DNA of 64,000 bases from Fen-1058 sp964398185 (GCA_964398185.1 CAYNML010000026.1:5545-69544), one strand, 5' to 3'. Positions 7,989-16,973 are shown, counted from the stretch's first letter. A program made the numbers and translations. Notes: a model not told the origin generated them from the sequence alone.

Positions 7989-8294
7989 CTAGGCCGGCGT
8001 CTGCAGCAATTGAGTCGATTGAAGCAGCGCACGATCGGCCAGGCGGATGGCTTCAGTCACCGCTTGCGGCGCGAGTTTGCTGGAAGCATAGGCGCGCACG
8101 ACTTCGGCGACAGTGTCGCCTGCGGCCAGCCGCGCGAGGATCGTGCTGACTTCAAGCCGGGTATACTTGAACGTCGGGCGACCGCCGCAAATGCCCGGCG
8201 CAGAGACGATGTACTTGCCCAGTGGATAATACTCGTACACTTCACCTTTGACGGTTTCGCGCACAAGTTTGGTTTTGTTTCTTGTTGTGCTCAT
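7989..8294 (-). CDS. DUF433 domain protein (putative antitoxin)
   Basis: A 101-aa protein with the DUF433 signature PGICGGRPTFKYTRLEV followed by ILARLAAGDTVAEVVRAYA and a helix-turn-helix-like end. DUF433 proteins commonly pair with DUF5615 proteins as antitoxin or DNA-binding partners, as here. A GGAGA ribosome site lies upstream of ATG 8294. The pair is transcribed against the aro operon and interrupts it between aroE and aroC. Confidence 0.8.
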   Translation of the reverse strand: MSTTRNKTKLVRETVKGEVYEYYPLGKYIVSAPGICGGRPTFKYTRLEVSTILARLAAGDTVAEVVRAYASSKLAPQAVTEAIRLADRALLQSTQLLQTPA

Positions 8295-8326
8295 GCCCGT
8301 AATCTCCTGCCGGTGCTAATGAAGTA

Positions 8327-8332
8327 ATTATA
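8327..8332 (-). promoter_or_regulatory. Extended -10 element of the DUF433/DUF5615 pair
   Basis: On the minus strand TGTTATAAT gives a consensus -10 with an extended TGN, about 32 nt upstream of the DUF433 start. No clear -35 is seen, as is usual for extended -10 promoters. Confidence 0.5.
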
Positions 8333-8363
8333 ACATTACACGCGCTGGCAACAGGATGGTGCT

Positions 8364-9527
8364 ATGCTGCGATTTCTCACGGCCGGTGAATCTCACGGCC
8401 CGCAATTGACGGCTATTCTCGACGGCATGATCGCGGGCGTGGCATTGTCATCTGATGACATCGATCGCGATCTGGCGAAGCGGCAGGTGGGTTACGGCGC
8501 CAGCCCGCGCATGAAGATCGAGCACGATCACGCGCAGATCACGGGCGGTGTGCTGGCTGGACACACCACCGGCGCGCCGATTGCCCTCACGATTGACAAC
8601 CTCGATCACGCGAAGTGGAAAGATCGCGATATCGCGCCGCTGACGGTGCCGCGTCCCGGCCACGCCGATCTGACAGGCGCGATCAAGTATGGTTATCGTG
8701 AACTGCGTCTCGCTTTGGAACGCGCCTCGGCGCGTGAGACGGCGGCGCGGGTGGCCGTGGGCGCGATTTGCCGCAAATTCCTCGGCGAATTCGGCATCGT
8801 GATCGGATCATACGTGGTGTCGATTGGATCGGTGGAAGCGCAGATCGCCGACGAGATGAGTTATCTCGATCGGTTTTCTCAAGCCGATCAATCCGATGTG
8901 CGCTGCCCGGATGCGAGCGCAGCGGAAGCGATGCACGCCGAAATCCGCGCGACGATGGAAGCAAAGGACACGGTGGGCGGCATCACTGAAGTCGTCGCGC
9001 TGAATGTGCCGCCGGGGTTGGGATCGCACGTGCAGTGGGATCGGCGTTTGTCGGCGCGGCTGATCGGCGCGCTATCCAGCGTGCACGCCATGAAGGGCGT
9101 CGAGATCGGATCGGCGTTTGCGAATGCGCGGCTGCGCGGCACGCAGGTGCACGACGAGATTCTGCGCGACGGCGATCGGCTGGTACGCGCCACCAATCGA
9201 TCGGGCGGGTTGGAGGGCGGCATCACCACTGGCGAGCCGATCGTGCTGCGCGTGGCCATGAAGCCCATCGCCACGACGCTGAATCCACTGCGCTCTGTTG
9301 ATCTGGCGACCGGTGAAGAGACGCACATCAACTACGAGCGATCGGACTTCTGCCCGGTGCCGCGCGCGGGCGTCATCCTCGAAGCGATGACGGCCTTCGT
9401 GTTGGCCGACGCGCTGATCGAGAAACTGGGCGGCGATAGCCTCGCCGAGATGAAACCGCGTTTTGACCAACTGCGGCAGGCGCGACTGGAAGATTTGATC
9501 ATGGATAACGTGAAGTGGCGATTCTGA
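8364..9527 (+). CDS. aroC: Chorismate synthase
   Basis: FMN-dependent anti-elimination of phosphate from EPSP gives chorismate. The 387-aa protein starts MLRFLTAGESHGPQL, the classic AroC N-terminus, and has RPGHADLTGAIKYG, ERASARETAARVAVGA and SGGLEGGITTGEP. The AGGATGG before ATG 8364 is a weak ribosome site. Its position after the antisense toxin-antitoxin-like pair suggests that it is transcribed either by read-through from aroE or from its own unrecognised promoter in 8295-8363. Confidence 0.97.
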   Translation: MLRFLTAGESHGPQLTAILDGMIAGVALSSDDIDRDLAKRQVGYGASPRMKIEHDHAQITGGVLAGHTTGAPIALTIDNLDHAKWKDRDIAPLTVPRPGHADLTGAIKYGYRELRLALERASARETAARVAVGAICRKFLGEFGIVIGSYVVSIGSVEAQIADEMSYLDRFSQADQSDVRCPDASAAEAMHAEIRATMEAKDTVGGITEVVALNVPPGLGSHVQWDRRLSARLIGALSSVHAMKGVEIGSAFANARLRGTQVHDEILRDGDRLVRATNRSGGLEGGITTGEPIVLRVAMKPIATTLNPLRSVDLATGEETHINYERSDFCPVPRAGVILEAMTAFVLADALIEKLGGDSLAEMKPRFDQLRQARLEDLIMDNVKWRF

Positions 9528-9528
9528 T

Positions 9529-9593
9529 GCGTAAAGCGTAAAACGTGAAACGTAAAAGTCGTTTACGTTTTACGCATCACGTTTTACGCGTTC
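9529..9593. repeat. Intergenic ACGTAAAACG repeat, copy 2
   Basis: The aroC to aroKB spacer consists of CGTAAAACGTGAAACGTAAA words and their inverse, TTTACGTTTTACGCATCACG, giving a foldable imperfect palindrome like the one at 5338-5390. Confidence 0.65.
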
Positions 9594-9633
9594 GATGGCG
9601 AATGTTCTTTATAGAGAGAGTGATTCATACAGT

Positions 9634-11217
9634 ATGGAACCTAACTTAGTCTTGACCGGCTTCATGGGCACGGGCAAAACAACGGTCGGGCAATTGATCG
9701 CGCAGCGGCTGGGGCGCGAGTTCGTCGACACCGATCGGTGGATTGAGGAGCGCGCGGGTAAAGCGGTGCAGGCGATCTTTGCCGAAGATGGCGAAGATCG
9801 TTTTCGCGCATGGGAGGCCGAGGCGTGCGAAGCTCTGTCCGAGCCGCGCGGCCTGATCATCGCGACGGGCGGTTGGGCGCTGGGGCCGCAGCACAACCGC
9901 GAAGCCATGCAGCGCGGCGGGTGTGTGATCTGCCTGTGGGCTGAGCCGGAAACGATTCTGGCGCGGTTACAGGGGGTGGATGATCGACCCATGTTGTGGA
10001 GCGATGATCGCGCGGCCAAGTTGCGCGCTTTGTTAAAGCAGCGCGAAGAAGTGTATCGCTCGTTTGCATGGCAGGTCGATACGACGAAGCTGGATGTGGC
10101 CGAGGTGATGCTGCACGTCATGGCCTTGTACGGATCGGTGAGCACACTGAATGATCCTGATACCTTCTACCTGCCGATGGGCGAACGCGGCAATGCCGTT
10201 ATGCTGGGCGCCGGGCTGCTGGAATCGATCGGGCCGGTGCTGCACGCGCGCGGCCTGCGCGGCACGCTGGCGCTGATCGGCGATTCGAATGTGATAGCAC
10301 ATCACGGCGATCGCGTCTATCAATCGTTGCTGCTGGCCGGCTTTGAAGTATTGCCGTTGAAAGTGCCCGCCGGGGAAGAAAGCAAAACGTTGGACATGGC
10401 CGGTGTGTTGTATGAGCAGTTAGTACAAGGAGGCTTGGAGCGCAGCGGCGCGATCGTCGCGTTGGGCGGCGGCGTCATCGGCGATCTGTCCGGCTTCGTG
10501 GCGGCGACGTATCTGCGCGGCGTACCGTGGATCAACTGCGCGACCTCGCTGCTGGCGATGGTCGATGCGAGCCTCGGCGGCAAGACCGGCGTCGATCTAC
10601 CGAGCGGCAAGAATCTCGTCGGCGCGTTTCATCCGCCGTTGTTGACCGTCAGCGATTTGACGGTGCTGCGCACGCTGCCCGAACGCGAATTTCAAAGCGG
10701 CATGGCCGAGGTGATCAAGGCGGGCCTCATCGGCGATGCTGAACTGTTCGAGATGATCGAAGGCGGCTCAACGGACATTCAGGAGATCATCCGCCGCGCG
10801 ATCAAGGTGAAGGTCGATGTGGTGCGCGAGGATCCGTTCGAGAAGGGGCGGCGGGCGGCCTTGAATCTCGGCCACACGATCGGCCACGGTCTCGAAGCGG
10901 CTTCGCAGTTTTTGCTGAGTCACGGTGAAGCGATCGGCATCGGTACGATCGCCGAGGCCATGATCGCTGAATGGCTTGGCCTTGCTCAGCCCGGCTTGAG
11001 TGAACGCATTGAGATGGTGACGGAGTTGGTCGGCCTGCCCACGCGCTTCGCCAATCTGGAAACGGACACGATCCTGCAATTGATGCGCTCGGACAAGAAG
11101 AAGCAGTTGGGGCGCTTGAAGTTTGCGCTGCCGCGCGCGATTGGTGATGTTGTCGTCGGCGTGGATGTGAAGGATGAATTGGTGCGCAAGGCGATTGAGG
11201 CGGTGCGTGACGAGTAA
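9634..11217 (+). CDS. aroKB: Bifunctional shikimate kinase / 3-dehydroquinate synthase
   Basis: A fusion of shikimate kinase (about residues 1-165) and 3-dehydroquinate synthase (about 170-527). The kinase has the P-loop GFMGTGKTTVG, an Asp-Arg shikimate site in FVDTDRWIEE, and ATGGWAL. The AroB half has GGGVIGDLSGFVAATYLRGV and VDASLGGKTGVDLPSGKN for NAD and substrate, with metal-binding His in NLGHTIGHGLE and HGEAIGIG. I prefer ATG 9634 because shikimate kinases start just before the P-loop; ATG 9595 would add 13 residues. The kinase P-loop Lys and the lid-like R residues appear intact. Confidence 0.94.
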   Translation: MEPNLVLTGFMGTGKTTVGQLIAQRLGREFVDTDRWIEERAGKAVQAIFAEDGEDRFRAWEAEACEALSEPRGLIIATGGWALGPQHNREAMQRGGCVICLWAEPETILARLQGVDDRPMLWSDDRAAKLRALLKQREEVYRSFAWQVDTTKLDVAEVMLHVMALYGSVSTLNDPDTFYLPMGERGNAVMLGAGLLESIGPVLHARGLRGTLALIGDSNVIAHHGDRVYQSLLLAGFEVLPLKVPAGEESKTLDMAGVLYEQLVQGGLERSGAIVALGGGVIGDLSGFVAATYLRGVPWINCATSLLAMVDASLGGKTGVDLPSGKNLVGAFHPPLLTVSDLTVLRTLPEREFQSGMAEVIKAGLIGDAELFEMIEGGSTDIQEIIRRAIKVKVDVVREDPFEKGRRAALNLGHTIGHGLEAASQFLLSHGEAIGIGTIAEAMIAEWLGLAQPGLSERIEMVTELVGLPTRFANLETDTILQLMRSDKKKQLGRLKFALPRAIGDVVVGVDVKDELVRKAIEAVRDE

Positions 11218-11236
11218 CGAGTAATGCGTAATTCAG

Positions 11237-11285
11237 AACGCGATTTATCGCGTTTCCCTTATCAGGCGTCGAATTCATTCGACGC
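11237..11285. repeat. Two-hairpin intergenic element, copy B
   Basis: AACGCGAT-TT-ATCGCGTT (11237-11254), then TTCCC-like spacer, then GCGTCGAAT-TC-ATTCGACGC (11266-11285). The stems differ from copy A at 6740-6788 by paired changes that keep them base-paired. It fills the aroKB-aroQ junction. Confidence 0.8.
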
Positions 11286-11300
11286 GCCGGAGCGAAGACA

Positions 11301-11744
11301 ATGAAAATCCTGGTGTTGCACGGCCCTAACCTGAATCTGCTCGGCGCACGCGAGCCGGAGATTTACGGCCAGACGACGTTGGCCGACATCGACGCGGCGC
11401 TGCGTGAAGAGGGCGGGGCGCTCGGCGTGGAAGAAGTGCGCTGTCTGCAATCCAACCACGAAGGCGCGCTGATCGATGCGCTGCACGAGGCGCGATCATG
11501 GGCCGACGGCGTCGTGATCAATCCCGGCGGGTTCACGCACACCTCGGTGGCGCTGCGCGACGCCATCGCGGCGATTGGCCTGCCGGTGGTGGAAGTGCAC
11601 CTGTCCAACATCCACGCGCGCGAAGAGTTCCGCCACAAGTCGGTGACGGCGGCGGTGTGCGTGGGGATCATCGGCGGGTTTGGCTGGCGCAGCTATTTGC
11701 TGGGGCTGCGGGCGCTGGTCGATGTTCTGCGTTCTTCGAGGTAA
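11301..11744 (+). CDS. aroQ: 3-Dehydroquinate dehydratase, type II
   Basis: Dehydrates 3-dehydroquinate to 3-dehydroshikimate. The 147-aa small dodecameric-type enzyme begins MKILVLHGPNLNLLG and carries the lid Tyr in EIYGQTT, the loop QSNHEGALID, NPGGFTHTSVALRDA, and HLSNIHAREEFRHKS with the catalytic His. It closes the aromatic cluster. The 185 bp after it (11745-11929) contain only a weak GCGCAG/CTGCGC hairpin and meet the convergent Gfo/Idh/MocA gene. Confidence 0.97.
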   Translation: MKILVLHGPNLNLLGAREPEIYGQTTLADIDAALREEGGALGVEEVRCLQSNHEGALIDALHEARSWADGVVINPGGFTHTSVALRDAIAAIGLPVVEVHLSNIHAREEFRHKSVTAAVCVGIIGGFGWRSYLLGLRALVDVLRSSR

Positions 11745-11929
11745 GTGCTCGCTTTATTTATGGCGCAGGTTCTGATTCTGCGCTCCGCCGACTGATCCCA
11801 GCCTCGATTGGCCGGACGTAAGCTAGTGCTTCAACCATTTGAAGATGCGGGGTAGTGTCGGGCCTCGTGCCCGTCAAAACGCCGCCGAGCGGCTAGACGA
11901 CGACCTCGCAAGACTTTCATGGCGGACTA

Positions 11930-13009
11930 CTAGGGCACTTCTTCGGGCCGGACTTCGCGCCCGGTCGCGGCGGATTGCAGGGCGGCCAGCGTGAATTGCA
12001 ACACCGCTTTTCCGGTCGGGCCGTCGAGCCGGGGTTGCCCGCCGGTCTTGAGTTTCTCGATGAAGTCGTGCGTCGTGGCAATGAAACTGTCATGCCACTC
12101 CACGCCTTCGACCGGTACCGGCGTGGTCTTGCCGTCCTTGAAGAGCAGCAGTTCGGGCAGGTCAACGGTCTTCGCGGTGTAGCGGTTGATGAAGAGGATG
12201 CCCTTCTCGCCGATGACCTCGATGCGATCGTCGTCAGCGTAGTAGTCGGAGTAGATGCGCATCTTGGGCGTGTGTTCGATGTCCAACTGGCCGTAGCAAT
12301 GTGAGGATTTGTACTTGAACATGATCATGGCCGGCGCGTCGATCTTGACGATGCCGCCCGCTTCCTTCACCGGCGTATGGTCGATCCAGGCGTAGACTTT
12401 CTCCACGGGGCCGCCCAGATAGTAGCCGAGTGAAAACAAGTGATAGCCGTGATCGAAGACGAGCGGACCGCCGCCGCACTGTTTCTCGTTGAAGCGCCAC
12501 AGCCACGCGGAGAGCGGCACCTTCCAGGACGTGTCGCTGGTGCCGCTGTTGACGTGCATCCGAATAGCGCGCACCTCGCCGATCTCGCCCGCCTCAATCA
12601 TTTGCTTGGCGCGCACGGCCGGGGCATAGTAGACAAAGGTCTCGTAGACGCGCAGGCGCACACCGGCCTTGTTCGCCGCGGCGATCATCTGGTCCGCTTC
12701 GGCGGCCGTGAGCGCCATCGGTTTTTGCACCGAGATGTGCTTCCCGGCCTTCGCCGCCTGCACCGTCATCGAGCAGTGCAGATGGTGAGGCGTGAGCAGT
12801 TCCACCACATCCACGTCTTTATCATTCAGCACCTGGGCGTAATCGGTGTAGATTTTTTCGACGCCCCATTCCCTGGCTTTGTCCCTGGCATGGCCTTTGT
12901 TGGTATCGCATACCGCGACGATCTTCGCATCCTCGCGGCCCCGATAGCCGAGTTGATGCAGATCGGAGATGCGGCCGCAGCCGACGATGGCCACTCGAAT
13001 AGGGTTCAT
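11930..13009 (-). CDS. Gfo/Idh/MocA family oxidoreductase
   Basis: A 359-aa NAD(P)-dependent sugar or cyclitol dehydrogenase. The N-terminal Rossmann fold has VAIVGCGRISDLH, and the family's EKP motif appears as QKPMALT, keeping the catalytic Lys. The C-terminal half has the beta-sheet substrate domain with FDHGYHLFSLG. The start at 13009 overlaps the transporter stop by four bases (ATGA), showing an operon. The substrate is not deducible; the IolD-like and transketolase genes upstream suggest a cyclitol or branched sugar. Confidence 0.9.
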   Translation of the reverse strand: MNPIRVAIVGCGRISDLHQLGYRGREDAKIVAVCDTNKGHARDKAREWGVEKIYTDYAQVLNDKDVDVVELLTPHHLHCSMTVQAAKAGKHISVQKPMALTAAEADQMIAAANKAGVRLRVYETFVYYAPAVRAKQMIEAGEIGEVRAIRMHVNSGTSDTSWKVPLSAWLWRFNEKQCGGGPLVFDHGYHLFSLGYYLGGPVEKVYAWIDHTPVKEAGGIVKIDAPAMIMFKYKSSHCYGQLDIEHTPKMRIYSDYYADDDRIEVIGEKGILFINRYTAKTVDLPELLLFKDGKTTPVPVEGVEWHDSFIATTHDFIEKLKTGGQPRLDGPTGKAVLQFTLAALQSAATGREVRPEEVP

Positions 13010-14370
13010 GCCGATGCCTCCTTCGCCGCTGCATCCATGGCTTCCAGCCTGGCACGGATGGCGGCATGCGTCTTGCGCGTGATGGGATACTTGATCAGCA
13101 GCGGCAGGCATACCAGAATGATGCCCGCCGGGATCAATCCGAAGAACAGGCGGATGCCGAACAACGCATTCGAGGATTGTTCCACGTTGGGAACGTAGCC
13201 AAAACCGGTCAATATCCAGCCGACCGTGACCAACGCCAGGGCCTCGGAGATCTTGGTCGCCAATCCCCACACGCCGTAGTACATGCCGCTGCGCTGCTGG
13301 CCTGTATCCGCCCGATCGTAATCGGCCACATCGGCCACCATCGCCCACGGGAAAATCCATTGGGCTGCAAAACCGAATCCGGCCAGCGCCGCGATCAGGT
13401 AGATCAACCCCGTCGATTCATGCGGCAGGAAGAACGTCAGGATCACCGCGAGGCCGCCGACCAGCATACCCAACGCGTAGGCCGGGCCTTTGTCCATCCT
13501 GCGGCTGACCCACTGCCAGAACGGCAAGGCGATCGTCACGCAGATCAGCATCAACCCCATCACCAGCGAGGTCTCAGCGGCCATGAGCAACTGATACTCA
13601 ATGTAGTACACCATCAGGATTTTGATGAACGCAAAGGACAGGTTGATCACGAAATAAGTCGCGCACAGCCACGCGAACGGCTTGTTCTTCAGCGCGACAG
13701 CCAATGACTTGAAAGGCGACGGCTCCGGCGCACTGACCGCCAGCCCCTTTCGTTCGCGAATGCCCGCCGCCGAGATCAGCAGCGCCGCGGCCGCCACCAC
13801 ACCATAGGCAATGCCGATGAAGGCATAGCCCGTTTGCTGCAGCGCAAACAATCCGACGATGGCAGGTGTCAGCGCTGCACCCACCAGGTAAGCCGGGACC
13901 GCCATCACCATGCGATAAGTGGTCAGGCTTGATCGTTCGTCGTAATCATCGGTCAGTTCCGAAGTCAGGGCATAGTACGGAACGTTGGTCAGCGTCCACA
14001 GCGTATCGAACAAGATGAAGGTCGCGGCGATCCAGAAAAAGGCCGAGAGCCGATCGGACGCCGGGACGAACCAGAGGAGTGCGGTGGCAATCCCCAGCGG
14101 TATGGCGCCGAAGATCATGAAGACGCGCCGCTTGCCGAAGCGCGATTTGGTCCGATCGGTGAGCCAGCCGAACAGCGGATCGTTGATCGCGTCCCAGCCT
14201 TTGCCGATCAGTAAGGCGTTGCCGGCCAGCGCGGGAGGAACCAGCGCCGCATCGGTGTAGAACTTCATCAGGAAGAACTGCACCGCCGAGTTGACCACGG
14301 CATTGCCGAGATCGCCAATGCCATAGAAGACCTTGGTGCGTCTGGACAGCTTGCCCGTCTTCTCTTCCAT
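13006..14370 (-). CDS. GPH-family (MelB-like) sugar:cation symporter
   Basis: A 454-aa MFS membrane protein with about 12 hydrophobic segments. N-terminal KVFYGIGDLGNAVVNSA, the DPLFGWLTDRTKSRFGKRR loop after TM2, and YALTSELTDDYDERSSL are typical of the glycoside-pentoside-hexuronide group. I choose ATG 14370 because AAGGAGG precedes it; a GTG at 14391 would include that ribosome site inside the gene. It overlaps the dehydrogenase start by 4 nt and probably imports the substrate of the cluster. Confidence 0.9.
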   Translation of the reverse strand: MEEKTGKLSRRTKVFYGIGDLGNAVVNSAVQFFLMKFYTDAALVPPALAGNALLIGKGWDAINDPLFGWLTDRTKSRFGKRRVFMIFGAIPLGIATALLWFVPASDRLSAFFWIAATFILFDTLWTLTNVPYYALTSELTDDYDERSSLTTYRMVMAVPAYLVGAALTPAIVGLFALQQTGYAFIGIAYGVVAAAALLISAAGIRERKGLAVSAPEPSPFKSLAVALKNKPFAWLCATYFVINLSFAFIKILMVYYIEYQLLMAAETSLVMGLMLICVTIALPFWQWVSRRMDKGPAYALGMLVGGLAVILTFFLPHESTGLIYLIAALAGFGFAAQWIFPWAMVADVADYDRADTGQQRSGMYYGVWGLATKISEALALVTVGWILTGFGYVPNVEQSSNALFGIRLFFGLIPAGIILVCLPLLIKYPITRKTHAAIRARLEAMDAAAKEASA

Positions 14371-14453
14371 TGCATCCTCCTTGGTGGACACTGCCTTAGC
14401 GGAGTAATGTCATTAGAGCGAATATCTGAATGGTTTACGCCTCATGCTACGTC

Positions 14454-14531
14454 GTCATGCCCGAATGCTTCTGTCGGGCATCCAGCTTGACGGTCGCTCT
14501 GGATTCCCGCCGAAAGCGCGCGGGAATGACA
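14454..14531. repeat. Dispersed repeat, CATGCCCGA / GGGAATGAC family, copy 1
   Basis: GTCATGCCCGAATGC...GTCGGGCATCCAG is followed by GGATTCCCGCC...GCGGGAATGAC, two linked hairpins. Rearranged relatives lie at 32580-32710 and 53206-53289. It fills the spacer between rpiB-like and transporter genes and may separate two transcripts. Confidence 0.75.
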
Positions 14532-14541
14532 TCGGCGTACA

Positions 14542-15171
14542 TCAAAACGGAAACCGCTCTAGCGCGGAATGAATGTACGGGTTGGTTTCGGCAAATTCTT
14601 CCAGCACGGGGCGAAATGCTGGGAATGTCAACGCCGGACGAACGACCTCGTCGGGCAGCGACAGCAAAATCTCTGCCAGCGGGCGATGGGCGACGTGTGA
14701 AATCTGCTCGAGCAATTCGCGCGCCTCACGCTGCGGCTCGGCGCGGTGCGGAGGATAGCCGCTCCCTGCTTCAGGTGTGAAGAGCTGGTCGAAGATGAGG
14801 CGCAGGTTCACATCGCCCGCCCAGCCGTAGCCCTGATTGAGCGCCAGCGAGACGCAGTTCCCGGCGTTGATGCGCGCAAAGAGGAACGCGTCCAGCGGAT
14901 TGAGCAAATGCCCGCAGAACACGCCTGGATATTGCATCACCGCGTTGAGATAACCCAGCCCGGTTCCGCAGCCGCCGACTACAAAATCCACGGCCCGCAG
15001 GTTCAACAACAAGGCCGACATCAAGCCGGTATGAATGTAGAGCAGCCCCGGCGAATCGCTGCTCGACGTATTGCCCAGATTCAGAATTTCGTGACCACGG
15101 CCTTCAAGCGCTTTCAAGATGTCCGCGTTCTTATCGGCTGCACTGATCTCGTTGATGACGGCAATTCTCAT
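14542..15171 (-). CDS. RpiB/LacA/LacB-family sugar-phosphate isomerase
   Basis: A 209-aa protein with the RpiB fold: MRIAVINEISAADKNADI at the N-terminus, then VVGGCGTGLGYLNAVMQYPGV, where the GCGTG loop holds the catalytic Cys, and NAGNCVSLALNQGYGW. It is longer than classic RpiB (about 150 aa) and resembles the isomerases of polyol and cyclitol operons. Its ATG overlaps the transketolase stop by four bases. Probably interconverts a pentose or tetrulose phosphate made by the cluster. Confidence 0.85.
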   Translation of the reverse strand: MRIAVINEISAADKNADILKALEGRGHEILNLGNTSSSDSPGLLYIHTGLMSALLLNLRAVDFVVGGCGTGLGYLNAVMQYPGVFCGHLLNPLDAFLFARINAGNCVSLALNQGYGWAGDVNLRLIFDQLFTPEAGSGYPPHRAEPQREARELLEQISHVAHRPLAEILLSLPDEVVRPALTFPAFRPVLEEFAETNPYIHSALERFPF

Positions 15172-16112
15172 CGATCTTTCCTCCTCAGCACTCGCTGCGC
15201 CGCAGCGACGATCTCAGTGACCGCCAGTCCGCAGGCGTCCATCAATTGATCGAGGTCGCGGCCCGTCGGGCAGAAATGATCGCGGATACCGATCCGCTCC
15301 ATTGGTGTAGGACATCCCTCGGCCAGCGTCTCAGCCACCGCGCTGCCCAACCCGCCGATGATATTGTGCTCCTCGGCGGTGACCAACGCACCAGTCTCTT
15401 CAGCGGCTTCGAGCAGCAGATCACGATCGATCGGTTTAAGCGTATGGATCTCCAGCACGCGAGCGTCGACACCTTGCGTCCACAACTGTTCCGCAGCTGC
15501 GGCGCACCGTCCCACCATCGCCCCCGTTGCGACCAGCGTCAGGTCATGTCCTGATCGCAAGAGACGACCCTTTCCGATCTGCAACGGCGTATCCGGTTGA
15601 TGAACCGGCAGCGCGCCCGCGCGGCTGATGCGCAAATAGATCGGGCCGTCGAACTCCGCCACCAATGGCACCCAAGCGGCGGCTTCCGCGGCATCCGCCG
15701 GAACGATGACGGTCATTCCCGGCAGAGCGCGCACATTCGCCAAATCCGTGATCGAATAATGGGTCGCGCCATCTTTGAAGTCCGAGATGCCCGCATAGCT
15801 GGCCGCGATTTTGACATTCGTGCGGGCATAGCACACGCAGGTGCGAATCTGCTCCAGCGCCCGCAGTGACAGGATCGACGCGAAGCCGTTGATGAACGGC
15901 ACGAAGCCGCCCAACGCCAGACCGGCGGCGACATCCACCATGCAAGGTTCGGCAATGCCGAGGTTGAAAAACCGATCGGGAAAGCGCGCCGCGAAGAAGC
16001 TGGAGAGGGTGGAGGCGGCTGTATCCACGTCCAGCGCAATCACGTTCGGATTCCGATCGCCGTACTCAGCCAATGCCCGACCGTACGCCTCGCGCATCGA
16101 GAGCTCAGCCAT
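15168..16112 (-). CDS. Transketolase C-terminal subunit
   Basis: A 314-aa protein with the pyrimidine-binding domain of transketolase (YGRALAEYGDRNPNVIALDVD, FFNLGIAEPCMVDVAAGLA with the catalytic Glu) and the C-terminal domain (ATGAMVGRC, VTAEEHNIIGGLGSAVAE). With the next gene it forms a split two-subunit transketolase. Its start overlaps the N-terminal subunit stop by 8 bp. The split form next to IolD-like and RpiB-like genes suggests a dedicated catabolic transketolase rather than the housekeeping one. Confidence 0.92.
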   Translation of the reverse strand: MAELSMREAYGRALAEYGDRNPNVIALDVDTAASTLSSFFAARFPDRFFNLGIAEPCMVDVAAGLALGGFVPFINGFASILSLRALEQIRTCVCYARTNVKIAASYAGISDFKDGATHYSITDLANVRALPGMTVIVPADAAEAAAWVPLVAEFDGPIYLRISRAGALPVHQPDTPLQIGKGRLLRSGHDLTLVATGAMVGRCAAAAEQLWTQGVDARVLEIHTLKPIDRDLLLEAAEETGALVTAEEHNIIGGLGSAVAETLAEGCPTPMERIGIRDHFCPTGRDLDQLMDACGLAVTEIVAAAQRVLRRKDR

Positions 16113-16947
16113 GCATCACCTCCCCGAGCTCCGCCAACGCCCGATCGAGTTGTTCGGCATTCGGGACATTGCCGTGCCAATACGCTTGATTCTCCATGTA
16201 GGACACGCCCTTGCCCTTGGTCGTATGCGCGAGGATGACGGTGGGCCGATCGTGTATTTGAGAGGCCATCGCCAGCGCTTCCACGATCTGACAAACATCG
16301 TGTCCATTAATGTCCATCACACGCCACCCCCACGCCCGCCATTTATCAGCCAGCGGTTCGAGCGGCATGACCTCGTGCACCGGGCCATCCAGTTGAACGT
16401 CGTTGTAATCCACGATGACAGTCAGATTCGCGAGGCGATACTTGGCCGCGGCCATCGCGCCTTCCCAGACGATGCCGCCCTGCGATTCGCCATCGCCCAG
16501 CAGCACGTAGGTGTGATAGCGCTGCTTCTTCAACCGCGCGGCCAATGCCAACCCGACGCCGATGGCCACCCCATGACCGAGCAGGCCGCTGGTCATATCG
16601 ACGCCAGGAGTTTTGAAGCGATCGGGATGACCTTGATGCGGGCAATCCACCGCACCCCAATGGTCGAGCTCGGCGAAGGGGAAGAAGCCGCGTCGAGCGA
16701 GTGCCGCGTACAGCACCGCTGAACCATGTCCCTTGCTCAAGATGAAACGATCGCGCTCGTCCCAGTTGGGGTTTGCCGGATCAATTCGCAGCACATGAAA
16801 ATAGAGCACGGCCATGATCTCGGCGGCGGATAATGCTCCGCCCGGATGCCCGGCCCCACGGCGATGGATCAGACGCAGGCTGTCCACACGCAAGTCGCGG
16901 GCGATGTCTTCGAGTTCGACGATTTTTTCGGGAGTCAATGAACTCAT
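16105..16947 (-). CDS. Transketolase N-terminal subunit
   Basis: A 280-aa ThDP/PP-domain subunit. It shows RRGAGHPGGALSAAEI, DRFILSKGHGSAVLYAALA, GLLGHGVAIGVGLALAA and the ThDP motif GDGESQGGIVWEGAMAAAKY ending in DYN. ATG 16947 is chosen because AAAGGA lies upstream and the homologous N-terminus begins there; the open frame extends further. It pairs with the C-terminal subunit. Confidence 0.92.
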   Translation of the reverse strand: MSSLTPEKIVELEDIARDLRVDSLRLIHRRGAGHPGGALSAAEIMAVLYFHVLRIDPANPNWDERDRFILSKGHGSAVLYAALARRGFFPFAELDHWGAVDCPHQGHPDRFKTPGVDMTSGLLGHGVAIGVGLALAARLKKQRYHTYVLLGDGESQGGIVWEGAMAAAKYRLANLTVIVDYNDVQLDGPVHEVMPLEPLADKWRAWGWRVMDINGHDVCQIVEALAMASQIHDRPTVILAHTTKGKGVSYMENQAYWHGNVPNAEQLDRALAELGEVMHG

Positions 16948-16973
16948 GTGAATGTCCTTTGTGATGAGAGCCT

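Noticed and set aside
13010..13360. Longer start of the Gfo/Idh/MocA gene within the transporter
   Set aside because: The added region is an out-of-frame reading of the transporter; ATG 13009 begins the Rossmann strand and shares the ATGA overlap.
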